A stretch of DNA of 64,000 nucleotides from contig JAUTXW010002491.1 of NCBI GenBank assembly GCA_030620095.1, positions 1-64,000 on the forward strand, in the 5' to 3' direction. This DNA comes from Kuschelorhynchus macadamiae (lineage: Eukaryota > Arthropoda > Insecta > Coleoptera > Curculionidae). Positions 55,348 through 64,000 of the stretch are shown piece by piece. A model generated the notes under the pieces. That model saw only the letters and a program-made list of their open reading frames with translations, was not told the origin of the DNA and did no database searches. How positions within the stretch are numbered: the first letter of the stretch is position 1; the number at the start of each line of letters is the position of its first letter. The position numbers were made by a program, and so were the translations under genes.

Positions 55348-57732
55348 TTATTGCACCTGACTGTTGTCAAGTAAGCAATAGAGGGGACCATAAGGAATAG
55401 GCCCTCTGTCTTTATTTAGTGCTTTCTTACCACATTTAACTATTTCTATACTCTCAAATACATCCAATAATCTATTATTAGATACATTTTTATTTAACTT
55501 AAGATTATTTATTCCTATTTGGTGATTGTTTTCCAAAGCATCTTGGACAACGCTTGACTTTTCTGTTCTTCCGTATCTTAAATGTGCTATGTGTTCTTTA
55601 AAACGAATGTTTATGGAGCTTCTAGTTTGCCCAATATATTTTAGATCGCAGTCACTACAGTTAATTTCATAGATGACACTCCTCTCCTTCAAGTCGACTT
55701 TGTCTTTGGGGTTTCCAAGGAGATTTTTCAAACTGTTCTCCGTCTTGTAGGCTACTCTAAAACCTACGTTTTTAAATACTTTTTCTAGACCTCTCGTATA
55801 TATGGGATCATATGGGATTATTATGAACTTATTGGGAGCCTCAGGTGCTTGAAGGGTAGTGGCATCTTTTAACATTTTCTTATGCTTATGTCTATTTACT
55901 AATTTATGTACAAAATTATCATTATATCCATTAATTTTAGCTATATTTTTGATCCGATTCATTTCATTGTTAAAACTTTCTTTACTTAATGGAAAATTGA
56001 CTAACCTGTGAGTTAAGAAATGAAATGCTGCCATTTTGTGTTGACGGTAAAGAAATGAGTCGGATGTTTTATACCTATTAGTATTAGTAAATTTCCTATA
56101 AATATTAAATTCTAATTTATCGTTATTTCTAATAACTAAGGTGCTGAGAAAAGGTAATTGCCCATTGTTCTCGTTTTCGTACGTAAAATTAATGGAAGGA
56201 TATTTATTGTTTATTGCTTCTAAAAAAGTGTCCAAATTTTCTATTTTAGTATCAAAAATAGCAAATATATCGTCTACGTATCTATACCACACTTTTGGGA
56301 AATACTTGAGTACTTTTTTTAATTGGATTTCTAATCTACCCATAAATAAACTTGCAAGGAACGGAGATAAGCAATTGCCCATCGCAGTTCCCTCAAGTTG
56401 TTTATAATATTTATTGTTGAACTGAAAAAAAATTTTGATTCATACATAATTTTCATTCATTCAAATATTCATCAATAATTTCTTTCGTCAAATTATTGAA
56501 TTCAAGTAGTTCTTTTAGGTACTCTAAAGCTAGTGGTATGGGTACACTAGGAAACAATGAGCTTACATCAAAAGATATTAAAATTTCACCTTCTTTTAAG
56601 TGAACATTCTTAATTTTATCTAAGAATTCCAACGAGTTAGTAATCTCAAAGTTATCGTACGAGATATTTAATTTGCTGAATTCTTCTACTAACCATTTTG
56701 AAATATTGTACGTTGGTGATCCAACAGCTGAAACAATAGGTCTCATGGACTTCCCAGGTTTATGGATTTTGGGAAGGCAATACAGTATAGATAACTGTGG
56801 GTTACTATGTGTTAGTTTGAATTTTAGTTTGTCGGACACAAGGTTTTTACACTATTTTAAGGTGCTTTTCACTTCTGTTATCATTTTTGATAACGGGTTT
56901 TTCTCAATTAAATCGTAAGCACCAGTTTGAATCAAATTGTCTACTCTATCAAAATAATCTGTTTTGTTTAGTATAACAACCGTATTTCCTTTGTCAGCTT
57001 TTAAATAAAAACATTCTTTTTCATGCAGTACCTGGATAACTTCAGTATTTTTACGAGAAACATATTTTGACTTGTTAACAACGTTTTTTGAGATTTAATT
57101 TCTGCAAGCCCCTCTAATGAATCCCTTAGTTGACTCTGGCACGTATTGAATGGAACTTTCGATATTCGCTATAATAGTTGGTAAACTGTTTTTTACTGGA
57201 GGTTCTGCAAAATTCAAACCTTTATTCAAAAGGGCGATTTCTCTATTATCAAAGGGCTGAGAAGGAAGGATTTCTACAATGTTCTCGACTTCCGAAGAAA
57301 TTTGTTTTTGTGGTTTCAACTTTCTGAGTTTGTTTTTAAGTCAACACCTTTTCTTCAAAAATTTGGTATCGATAACTACGAACATTTTTCTTTGGAAATC
57401 TACCCATTGTTCAAATTCTAAATTACTAAGCGTATAAGTGAGTTTGCATCGATTTCAAGCATACTTCGTTTGCTATACAGATTTCTAATTTCTAAATCTA
57501 GCCACCTTTGTTTGGCAAAAGATTCTACCTTACCAGTAACGGGTGATTGTTTAGGGATCTTGACTGAAATGAATTTAGGGAAAACTAAAAAAGACTTGCA
57601 TAATTTTAGACACCAAATATCTGCTGCTATTAACCTAATCTTAGTACTGTATTTACAATAAACGTTTTGTTCCGTTGACCGTGAAGCCATGTTATGTCCT
57701 AACACTGGAACCTTTGGTGGAAGATAGATCAA
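55348..57732 (-). pseudogene. PLE reverse transcriptase plus GIY-YIG endonuclease, broken
   Basis: The 57732-57418 block is the N-terminal region. Later frames give ECFYLKADKGNTVVILNKTD near 57000, a signature just before the PLE catalytic domain. 56839-56453 holds fingers and palm (YCLPKIHKPGKSMRPIVS, FDVSSLFPSVPI). 56382-55348 holds GNCLSPFLASLFMG, the YVDD box (WYRYVDDIFAIFD), the ANTNRY-type linker and the GIY-YIG nuclease (VIYEINCSDCDLKYIGQTR). Stops and frameshifts lie near 57418, 57320, 57095, 56840 and 56400. The last 345 aa are uninterrupted. PLE enzymes use target-primed reverse transcription. Confidence 0.88.
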
Positions 57733-57769
57733 AATACAAGAGTTCTAACCACACTACCGCACAACTTGT

Positions 57770-57820
57770 TACGTTCTGGACGCGCGTTTCGCTAACCAAG
57801 TTAGCATCATCAGCAGATGA
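57770..57820 (-). ncRNA. Hammerhead ribozyme motif, 5' pseudo-LTR of PLE family B
   Basis: On the minus strand CTGATGA (57813-57807) is followed by one extra base and a perfect 6-bp helix II (GCTAAC, loop TTG, GTTAGC). Then come GAAAC (57790-57786) and the palindrome ACGCGCGT (57787-57780) as a minimal helix III. The cleavage base is the complement of 57779. Helix I pairs TCTG directly before the core with CAGA directly after the cleavage site. All expected core bases are present, so this is the best preserved of the four motifs. Confidence 0.85.
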
Positions 57821-57871
57821 CATAAACTAAAGTAAGTTATCCTAACCGAGCCTATTTATAGGTAAATGTGG

Positions 57872-58110
57872 TCACATTTGGTTGTACCCGACTGCACCGT
57901 TGTCAAGTAAACAATAGAGGGGACTATAGGGAATAGGCCCTCTGTCTTTATTTAGTGCTTTCTTTCCACATTTAACTATTTCTATATTCTCAAATGCATC
58001 CAATAATATATTATTAGATACATTTTTAATTAACTTAAGTTTATTTATTCCTATTTGGTGATTGTTTTCCAAAGCATGTTAAGCAACGCTTGACTTTTCT
58101 GTTCTTCCGT
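57872..58110 (-). pseudogene. PLE upstream copy, C-terminal end only
   Basis: The minus-strand frame gives NNHQIGINKLKLIKNVSNN and KALNKDRGPIPYSPLYCLLD, nearly identical to the C-terminus of the full copy (55348-55530), with a TAA near 58080. It ends about 50 bp before the pseudo-LTR of the downstream copy, giving the head-to-tail order. Confidence 0.85.
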
Positions 58111-58236
58111 ATCCGTATCCAATTGATTAACAAACATGTTTCAAACTAACTTATCTTCTATGTATTAATGCATGAATTATGAATAAAATCGTTCCGTACA
58201 AAAACTTATTTAAAAAAATGATTTAAACATTGCAAC

Positions 58237-58830
58237 TCAAATAAAAACACAATGTCCTTCGCAGAAGCATATAATACATGCATTTATTCTACGCATCATT
58301 GAGCCTCTAATACGCTGAAATATGCCCTGATTAGTTCTTATAACATCACATGATGCAATTATGCTATTTTTCAGGTCTTCGATATCCTGTACTGGGATAG
58401 TGTACACTAATTCTTTCAGATATCCCCAGATACAATAATCCAAAGGATTTAAATCTGGAGATCGAGGCGGCCAAAGATAAAGCCCACTTCTTCCTATCCA
58501 GCGGTTTTCATAAGTAAGATTTAAATACCTTCGCACATTTAAGCTGAAGTGTGGTGGGACACCATCATACATGTAATACATGTCTATTCTAGTTCTCAGA
58601 GGTAAATGTTCTAGTAGAGGAGGCAATTCTATTTGTAGAAAATGGAAATATGACTCTCCAGTTAATCTTAGAGGTAGAAAATGTGACCCAATTAAATGTT
58701 CATCGACAATTCCTATCCAAACGTTATCGGAAAACCGATATTGATGTCTAGATTCTGTTATTGAATGTGGGTTATCTTCAGCTCATACATGCCAGTTATG
58801 AAAGTTTTCAATTGCATCTCATGAGAAACT
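58237..58830 (-). pseudogene. DD41D mariner transposase, C-terminal half
   Basis: The frame 58626-58237 holds D in YMYDGVPPHFS and D in PPRSPDLNPLDYCIWG, 41 residues apart, and a C-terminal helix (ACIICFCEGH). 58630-58830, with several stops, gives the preceding VWIGIVDEHLIGSHFL segment. The protein continues upstream across the LINE insertion to about 60045-60130 (VQRVQALLRKDFESRM). Confidence 0.78.
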
Positions 58831-58914
58831 AATTGCCTTTAAAAGATAACTTTTGAACAAAAAAAGGAATTATCGGTATTCATTCGCTGAAACCATGTGG
58901 ACAAAGAAATTGAC

Positions 58915-58994
58915 TAATATTAAATATAGAAAAAACTGTGTATATGAATATGATTAATATTAAATATAGAAAAAACTGTGTATATGAATATGAT
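58915..58994. repeat. 40-bp direct duplication at LINE 5' end
   Basis: Two perfect adjacent copies of a 40-bp unit beginning TAATATTAAATATAGAAAAA lie exactly at the 5' junction of the truncated LINE. Confidence 0.95.
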
Positions 58995-59744
58995 TAATAG
59001 AAAGTCGTACTTCGCTGATCTTGAGGAACGGCTTAATATTAAGTTTGCTGGTAGCAATAGATTCTTAGGTACAATTATTGATTCGCGGCTCTCGCTCAAT
59101 GACCATGTAGACTATGTTTGTGGTAAGCTTAACTCTGCGTATTTTGCTATTCTGAGTTTAAAGAATACCCTTGACATTGATGACCTTCTGTCGGTGTATT
59201 ACTCCCTGGCATTTAGTCATATGTCAAATAATATTATTTGTTGGGGCAATGCAGGTATTCAGAGCAACCGGGTTTTTGATAATCAAAAAAGAATTTTGCG
59301 TCTCATATTTGGTTTAGATATGCGCGAGAGCTGCAGAGACGTTTTTTTTTGCAAAGGAGAATTATCAACTTTCCTAGTATGTACATTCTCAGGTGTCTCG
59401 TGTTTGTAAATAATAACATATCCATGTTTGGTGAGTTGGGATCGGGGAGCACCTACAACACGCGAGGAGGGAACTTTCTTATGATCCCCCCTCATAGAAC
59501 ACCGTTCTTTAAGAGATCTCCTTTGTACAATTGTATTAATTTGTACAACGGCTTACCATTGGAGATACGCATGTTGCGTGGCAAAAAATTTACTGCTGGG
59601 GTGAAATCCCTTTTACTAAGTGTTGCTATTCTATCAAGGAGTTTATTGGACATTAGCATAAATACGATTATTGCGTTTTTTCGCCTGCTGCCTGGTTACT
59701 TTGTTTTTTTAGATTGGCTTCTTCCATATTTATTTTATTTCTAG
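58978..59744 (+). pseudogene. LINE reverse transcriptase, C-terminal part
   Basis: Block 1 (58978-59345) gives RFLGTIIDSRLSLNDHVDYV and YYSLAFSHMSNNIICWGNAG, the typical 'FLG..ID..L.W..H' and 'Y..L..S.L.YGI..WG' segments after the polymerase domain. One frameshift at a T-run near 59345 leads to block 2 (59349-59744). That block holds YNTRGGNFLMIPPHRTPF and SPLYNCINLYNGLPLEIR, the usual Jockey/CR1 C-terminus. The catalytic domain and endonuclease are missing because of 5' truncation. Confidence 0.82.
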
Positions 59745-60011
59745 CCAACCTGTTTTTTGCGTTTACCTGTTTGTTATGTTAAATATTAGTACTTTGTTTG
59801 TTTTACTGTTATTTTATTTTATATAATTTTATTTTGTTTTATGTTGTTTTTATTTCGACATTGTATTAACATTTTGACGAATACAGTAACGTTTGTTTAT
59901 GCATAAAGTATACGATTATTATATTTTATATAATTCTCGATTTTTTTTATCTGTTTATTGTAAAATTATTGACGACCCAATGTACAAATTTGTATATTTT
60001 TGGTAATATAT

Positions 60012-60041
60012 TATTCTATTCTATTCTATTCTATTCTATTG
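60012..60041. repeat. (ATTCT)n tail of the LINE
   Basis: About six units of a 5-bp repeat at the 3' end of the LINE replace a poly-A tail. Confidence 0.93.
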
Positions 60042-60789
60042 TAAGAAATCATTCTCGATTCGAAATCTTTTCGTAAGAGAGCTTGAACCCTCTGTACTGC
60101 ACAATTAAACAGATCAGATAACAAATTTTTGATTATCGTAAAATATTGTATTTAAACTAACTGAGCAATGACAAATACATCAATATTAAAACTCCGAAAA
60201 TTCCGACATTTTACTAAATAATTTTTAAACCGTACATCTGACGAGAAAAACGCAAGAGGTGATTTTTATGTAAAAGTAGTATAAATATGTTATCTTCAAA
60301 AATATGCAATGCAAATTCCGTACGGACGCCACTGGTAGAAATCAAAAAATACTGAAGACCAGAGAATGTATCATGATGCGTAGAAAATGTGTACCAAATT
60401 TCACGAAGATATCGAGAATGGTATCACATATATTATAAAAAAAAGATTTTTTCTGAGAAGTTGAACACCCTGTATCTTAAAACTTACGAGGTTTAGGACA
60501 TATGTTCATATGAAGTTTATTTCTTAAAATGAACTCAAGAAGCACCCTCCTAAGTTTTTCGAAGTTGTTTTAAAACACCCTGTATAAGGTGTTGCAGGGA
60601 CGATTTCAGGGTTAGTATATAAGAGGCTAAAACAAAAGTGTTGAACCGGAATTTAAACAGAAAATTTCGCACCTAAATTCCTAACCAACCAAAAGCTTTC
60701 ATTTTGAATTATTTTCATTTTCAATATTTCACTGAACTGAACATTGTTTTTCACATAAATAATGTTCAGTTTGGTTTTGAAGGAAGTCA

Positions 60790-61130
60790 TGATATCTTCG
60801 CCCATATAGTAACCTATTATAAAATATTGGACCTACAATTAAAGACCCCACGTCAAATATGACTCGAACTCCTTCCTTGAAATTTGATGGTATATAAATT
60901 TCTTGGGTTTTCTACAGCCCAATGATGAGTACTGTGTCGATGTGGTAAATGTTGCCTCTACCGTTATATAACGTTTTTAAATACATTAGGGTCGTTTTCT
61001 TGGCGTCGAATTACAATTTAGGAAACAAACTGAAAGCGTTCTTTCTGTGCAGTTCTTAGGTGTTAAAGTGGGACAATATGAAACGATCTAAACTTATTAA
61101 ATTTTAAGGTTCTGTGGGCGGTTCCCTGAT
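60790..61130 (-). pseudogene. Mariner transposase catalytic fragment
   Basis: The minus-strand translation gives ENDPNVFKNVI followed, after stops, by a TTSTQYSSLGCRKP-like segment and a VGPIFYN-like segment. These correspond to the first catalytic Asp region of the DD41D transposases nearby. Strongly degraded. Confidence 0.5.
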
Positions 61131-62225
61131 TAACTCCTCGTGGCATTATATGTACTGAACATCTCGAACTCCAACATTGGTGTGATTTACTCTAAAATAA
61201 TTTGACTCTTCGTGGATTTGTTCTTCTATCATGTAATTTGTTTCTTCAAATAGGGTTTTCATCCTTAAAATTGTAATTAAGAATATATTTCTTTGAAAAT
61301 TTGAAATAGATCTTCTTCTTGTCTCTCCTGTATTTTCCTGGCTTTTTTAATACATAGTAACAATCTGTAGTCTCTCTTCTAATAAGTACTTCGTGGAGAC
61401 AAAATTTTAGTACAAAATATGTCAAATATCTTCTGTTTTTGAAGGGATATAAAGGTAATAACACCTTTATTACAATGCTACAATTTTTGGATTCTACAGG
61501 AAAAAAAACATCGAATGGCTATTTTAGATTTTTTAAATATACAGAACAGGTCAAAAATAAGTTCTCATGGAAAAGTTCTGCACAAAAGAACCCAGAACTA
61601 TCTTATAATAAAATTCTCGTTTTATTGCGAAAAGTAATATATATACGAAATCGGTAATATATAGGGTCAGTTATAACGAAAATCGCCATTAATGAAGTAC
61701 CTATAATTTGGAAGTTAGAGCAAAATGGTATTAAAATACATTGTTCAGAATAAAAATTTATGGCATAATCTGAAGTTATAGCTCGTTAATTTAAACCATG
61801 GAGTTTAAAAAATTATCCTATGACCTTTTACCAATAAAACACACAACACACCTTCAAGCAACCACCAACCACACCTGTACCTCAATAACCTGACGCGTCC
61901 TTCTAAAAGGTTACTTTGATATTTAAATTCAAACTTGTTGACCAAACTATTAACTAATAATAACCTATTACAGAAATCTCGTACAGTGTTACAGACTATG
62001 AGAAAGTTCAGTTCAGTATGTGATAAATCTTTTCAATTTACAATGCCCTGAAAGACTGTTGGCGATAACAACTGTCAAAAGGATAATAAGAACTGGAAAT
62101 TTGGTTCCTTTGATTAAAAAACGAAAGATTTATGATTACAACGATGTAAAGGCAAAACACTGTTAATGCAAGTTGACGAAATTTTCTTAGAGCAAGACAA
62201 CGCGCAACCAATATCAACAAGTCAG
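61131..62225. other. No recognisable feature
   Basis: A+T-rich. TATAGGGTCAGTTATAACG near 61662 could be the left end of the mariner fragment that follows, but no matching right end was found. Confidence 0.35.
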
Positions 62226-62229
62226 AGTT

Positions 62230-62930
62230 GCTGAATTTTCGAAGCTAACAAAAATTATAGTCTTTTAAACCGAATGGACTCATATGGCGGAGGAAGGTAA
62301 CGACGCTCATCGACTTGAGTTTTGCTTACATGAGGGGCAGAAAATTTTAGAAAATAAAAACTTTTATGGGAACATAATTTTCTCAGATGAATCAATCTCT
62401 ACCACGGACGTTGTCATATCAACTCATAATTGCCGATACTTGTCGCCAATGTTTCTAAAACGTTAATGTGTGGTGTGCAATATCGTTTTCAACATGTTGA
62501 TCCATATTTTATCGATGCGAACCTAATCCAAGACAATTACTTAAAAGTGCTAGGATGATTCGAGCGTAAATTCCTAGACAATATTCCTCTTGACCAAATA
62601 CGATCAGTTTGTTTTCAACACGATGGTTGCCCAGCGCAATCCACTCAGAGAGTTACTATTCATTAATTCGAATGAATGCGACATCTAATGGTAAAGGGCT
62701 AGGAAGATTTGGACTCATTCACTGGCTCGGAAGGTCTCTTGACCTATTTCTTCTTATGGGAAAGCGGACGTCTCAAAAAATTATAGTGAGCCAATTCCCA
62801 ATGATACTGTCGTTCTAAGGGGAAGGATAAATATTCAGAATAGTTTTTATAAATTCAGAAATCTGATTGGAAAACGTGTGGAGAAGAGCGGCGGTTATGT
62901 AGAATAGTTTTTGTACATATTGTACAGGGT
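62230..62930 (+). pseudogene. Mariner transposase remnant
   Basis: The plus-strand frames give FYGNIIFSDESISTT (first Asp), DNIPLDQIRSVCFQHDGCPA (second Asp, 'QHDG.PA') and a degraded LLTYFFLWES where the third Asp segment should be. Several stops and frameshifts are present. It differs enough from the other copies to be a separate subfamily. Confidence 0.65.
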
Positions 62931-63044
62931 CATCATTTATATTTCGCCACCCATTTTCAGGGTTTATCTTTGTGGATAGAAAAAATAATAAATACAAAAG
63001 TATGGATTTCAGGGAACTTCCTAGAAAAAATAATTTTAAGTATA

Positions 63045-64000
63045 CAGGGTGAGTTATAAACTGGTGCCATACAAAATTTTGGTATTTTTAAATGAAATAC
63101 CCTGTATATTTTTGATTTTTTTAGATTCTCCTTATTATTCCGAAAATGTGTGATTGATATGTCTATACCCGGATCGGTAGTTTTTGAGCTATTGGACTTT
63201 AAAATTCCCCCTTACTGAAATTCAGGTGAAATCGTGTCTAGGGTGTCTTGATGATACTGTAAAGAATGATTAATATGATTATAAAGTAAAGAAATATTTT
63301 ATTAACAATAAATACTAAATAAAAATTCATAAAATAAAAAAAATGACAGATAAAATTAAAAACTATAATTTCTAGTTATTTATATGTGCTCCTTGGTTGG
63401 CGAAGCACTTTTCAATATTTTGTCACAATCTGCGATTAATGCAGTTAAAAATAAAATCAGAGAGATTTTCGTTTGATTTTGTAATCTCTTCCCTAATTCT
63501 CTGTTCCAATACAGCTATATTTTTTGGTTTATTGCAGTAAATTTGGTTTTTTTAGATAACCCCATAGAAATACGTCAAGCGGCGTCATGTCTGGATTGTT
63601 TTCTGGTCACTTTATATGTCCATTTCGTCCAAAAATAAACTGCTGCATCAGTAATTGATTGTTGAGGGTTTTCTGTAATAAAATGAACTAGTTATAGTTC
63701 TAACAACAGTAATTTACCTGTAAAGAACCCGCTTAAGTCAAAGTCAAGTTTTCGTTTAGATTTATTTAATAATTAATTTATTTATTTAAACTTTTGTTAT
63801 CTTCAAATTTGTTTACTATATATCTTATTGTGCATCGTGTTGGGACTGTTCTACCAGGAAATTGCCTATGATACTCATTTTGAGTGTAGGTAGGGCTTCT
63901 ATTCAGTGGTCTGCGTTAAAATAATTTTTTTCTGAGGTCAAAGGTTTTATAACTGTTTTTTAATAATTAATATGTGGTGATTCCAGAAATGTAGCTCATT
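63045..64000 (-). mobile_element. Mariner-like element cut by window end
   Basis: TA plus CAGGGTGAGTTATAAACTGG near 63044-63065 looks like a left terminus, and a CCCTGTA word follows near 63104. The transposase C-terminus at 63370-63680 reads on the minus strand. The right end is outside the window. Confidence 0.55.
63370..63680 (-). pseudogene. Mariner transposase C-terminal fragment
   Basis: The minus-strand frame gives FIFGRNGHIK then PENNPDMTPLDVFLWGYLKK, the third catalytic Asp segment, and a short tail ending CDKILKSASPTKEH-like. One Trp codon before 'PENN' is missing or mutated. The rest of the gene could lie upstream at 63700-64000 but is not readable. Confidence 0.65.

Larger units (their letters stand above)
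55200..58110 (-). mobile_element. Tandem Penelope-like element (family B)
   Basis: Reading on the minus strand, there is first the 3' end of an upstream copy (58110-57872). Then come a pseudo-LTR with a hammerhead (57820-57720), one full-length copy (57732-55348), and a second pseudo-LTR with a hammerhead (55322-55200). The two pseudo-LTR segments are near-identical from AGATCAAAATACAAGAGTTC to the ribozyme. Tandem or partially tandem copies of this kind are a known PLE feature. Confidence 0.85.
58915..60043 (+). mobile_element. 5'-truncated Jockey/CR1-like LINE with ATTCT tail
   Basis: The sense strand is plus. The insertion starts near 58910 and ends in an ATTCT repeat. AAGAAAT occurs on both sides (58904-58910 and about 60043-60049), a plausible short target duplication. 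The surrounding mariner transposase can be read on both sides, so the LINE is the later arrival. Confidence 0.7.
54327..60582 (-). mobile_element. Mariner-like element carrying a PLE and a LINE
   Basis: Inverted arms begin CGGGGTGTTCTACAGTG at the left and, on the minus strand, CAGGGTGTTTTAAAACAAC at the right. They share longer blocks such as AATTTGCATTGCATATTTTTG (left near 54580, inverse near 60300). TA lies at 54325-54326 and 60583-60584. The transposase (58237-58830 plus about 60045-60130) is split by a LINE, and its 3' flank is expanded by a PLE. Confidence 0.8.

Noticed and set aside
1..64000. A conventional host gene in the window
   Set aside because: All long or motif-bearing frames belong to mobile elements or to the unnamed repetitive family at 4611-6107.

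Overview
The window looks like intergenic heterochromatin-like DNA from an insect. It is A+T-rich and packed with transposable elements (TEs): BEL/Pao, Penelope-like (PLE), piggyBac, ZMYM1/TTF-type hAT, pogo, PIF/Harbinger, Jockey/CR1-like LINE, Ty3/gypsy and many Tc1/mariner copies with 41 residues between the second and third catalytic Asp (DD41D). I cannot fix the insect order from sequence alone; beetle or hemipteran-like genomes would fit. I found no convincing host gene, tRNA, rRNA or CRISPR array.

Layout. 1-6.8 kb holds old fragments: hAT ends, a PIF/Harbinger derivative, LINE reverse transcriptase, gypsy integrase, a broken gene of an unnamed repetitive family (4.6-6.1 kb) and a PLE tail with a hammerhead-ribozyme motif. 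6.8-9.4 kb is a complete hAT with an 8-bp target site duplication (TSD). 10.2-12.7 kb is a pogo-like element with a Cys-rich tail on its transposase. 13.0-27.1 kb is a nested stack: an old hAT contains a piggyBac element, which contains a second copy of the 6.8-kb hAT, which contains an intact 7.6-kb BEL/Pao retrotransposon and, separately, a MITE that is itself split by a mariner. Target duplications can be read for every level, though that of the outermost hAT is degenerate.

27-37 kb is mostly unassigned A+T-rich DNA with a PLE endonuclease fragment plus second hammerhead motif (30.6-31.4 kb) and a 1.1-kb non-autonomous hAT (34.1-35.2 kb). 37-41.4 kb is another hAT, split by a mariner that has a spliced transposase. 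41.9-44.4 kb is a piggyBac with a two-exon transposase and one nonsense codon. 45.9-48.5 kb is a mariner with very long inverted repeats. 49.9-51.3 kb is a foldback element whose inverted arms are 30-bp tandem repeats. 54.3-60.6 kb is a mariner carrying two later insertions: a tandem PLE (55.2-58.1 kb, two hammerhead ribozymes) and a 5'-truncated LINE with an ATTCT tail. 60.8-64 kb holds further mariner fragments.

The only long uninterrupted coding sequence is the BEL/Pao Gag-Pol protein (1,842 aa), flanked by LTRs that differ at two substitutions plus one 20-bp microsatellite-like expansion by eye; it is the youngest and most likely active element. The others carry one to many stops or frameshifts. 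The most informative items are the four hammerhead-like motifs in two PLE families, the dated insertion stack, and the repeated palindrome in the piggyBac element.
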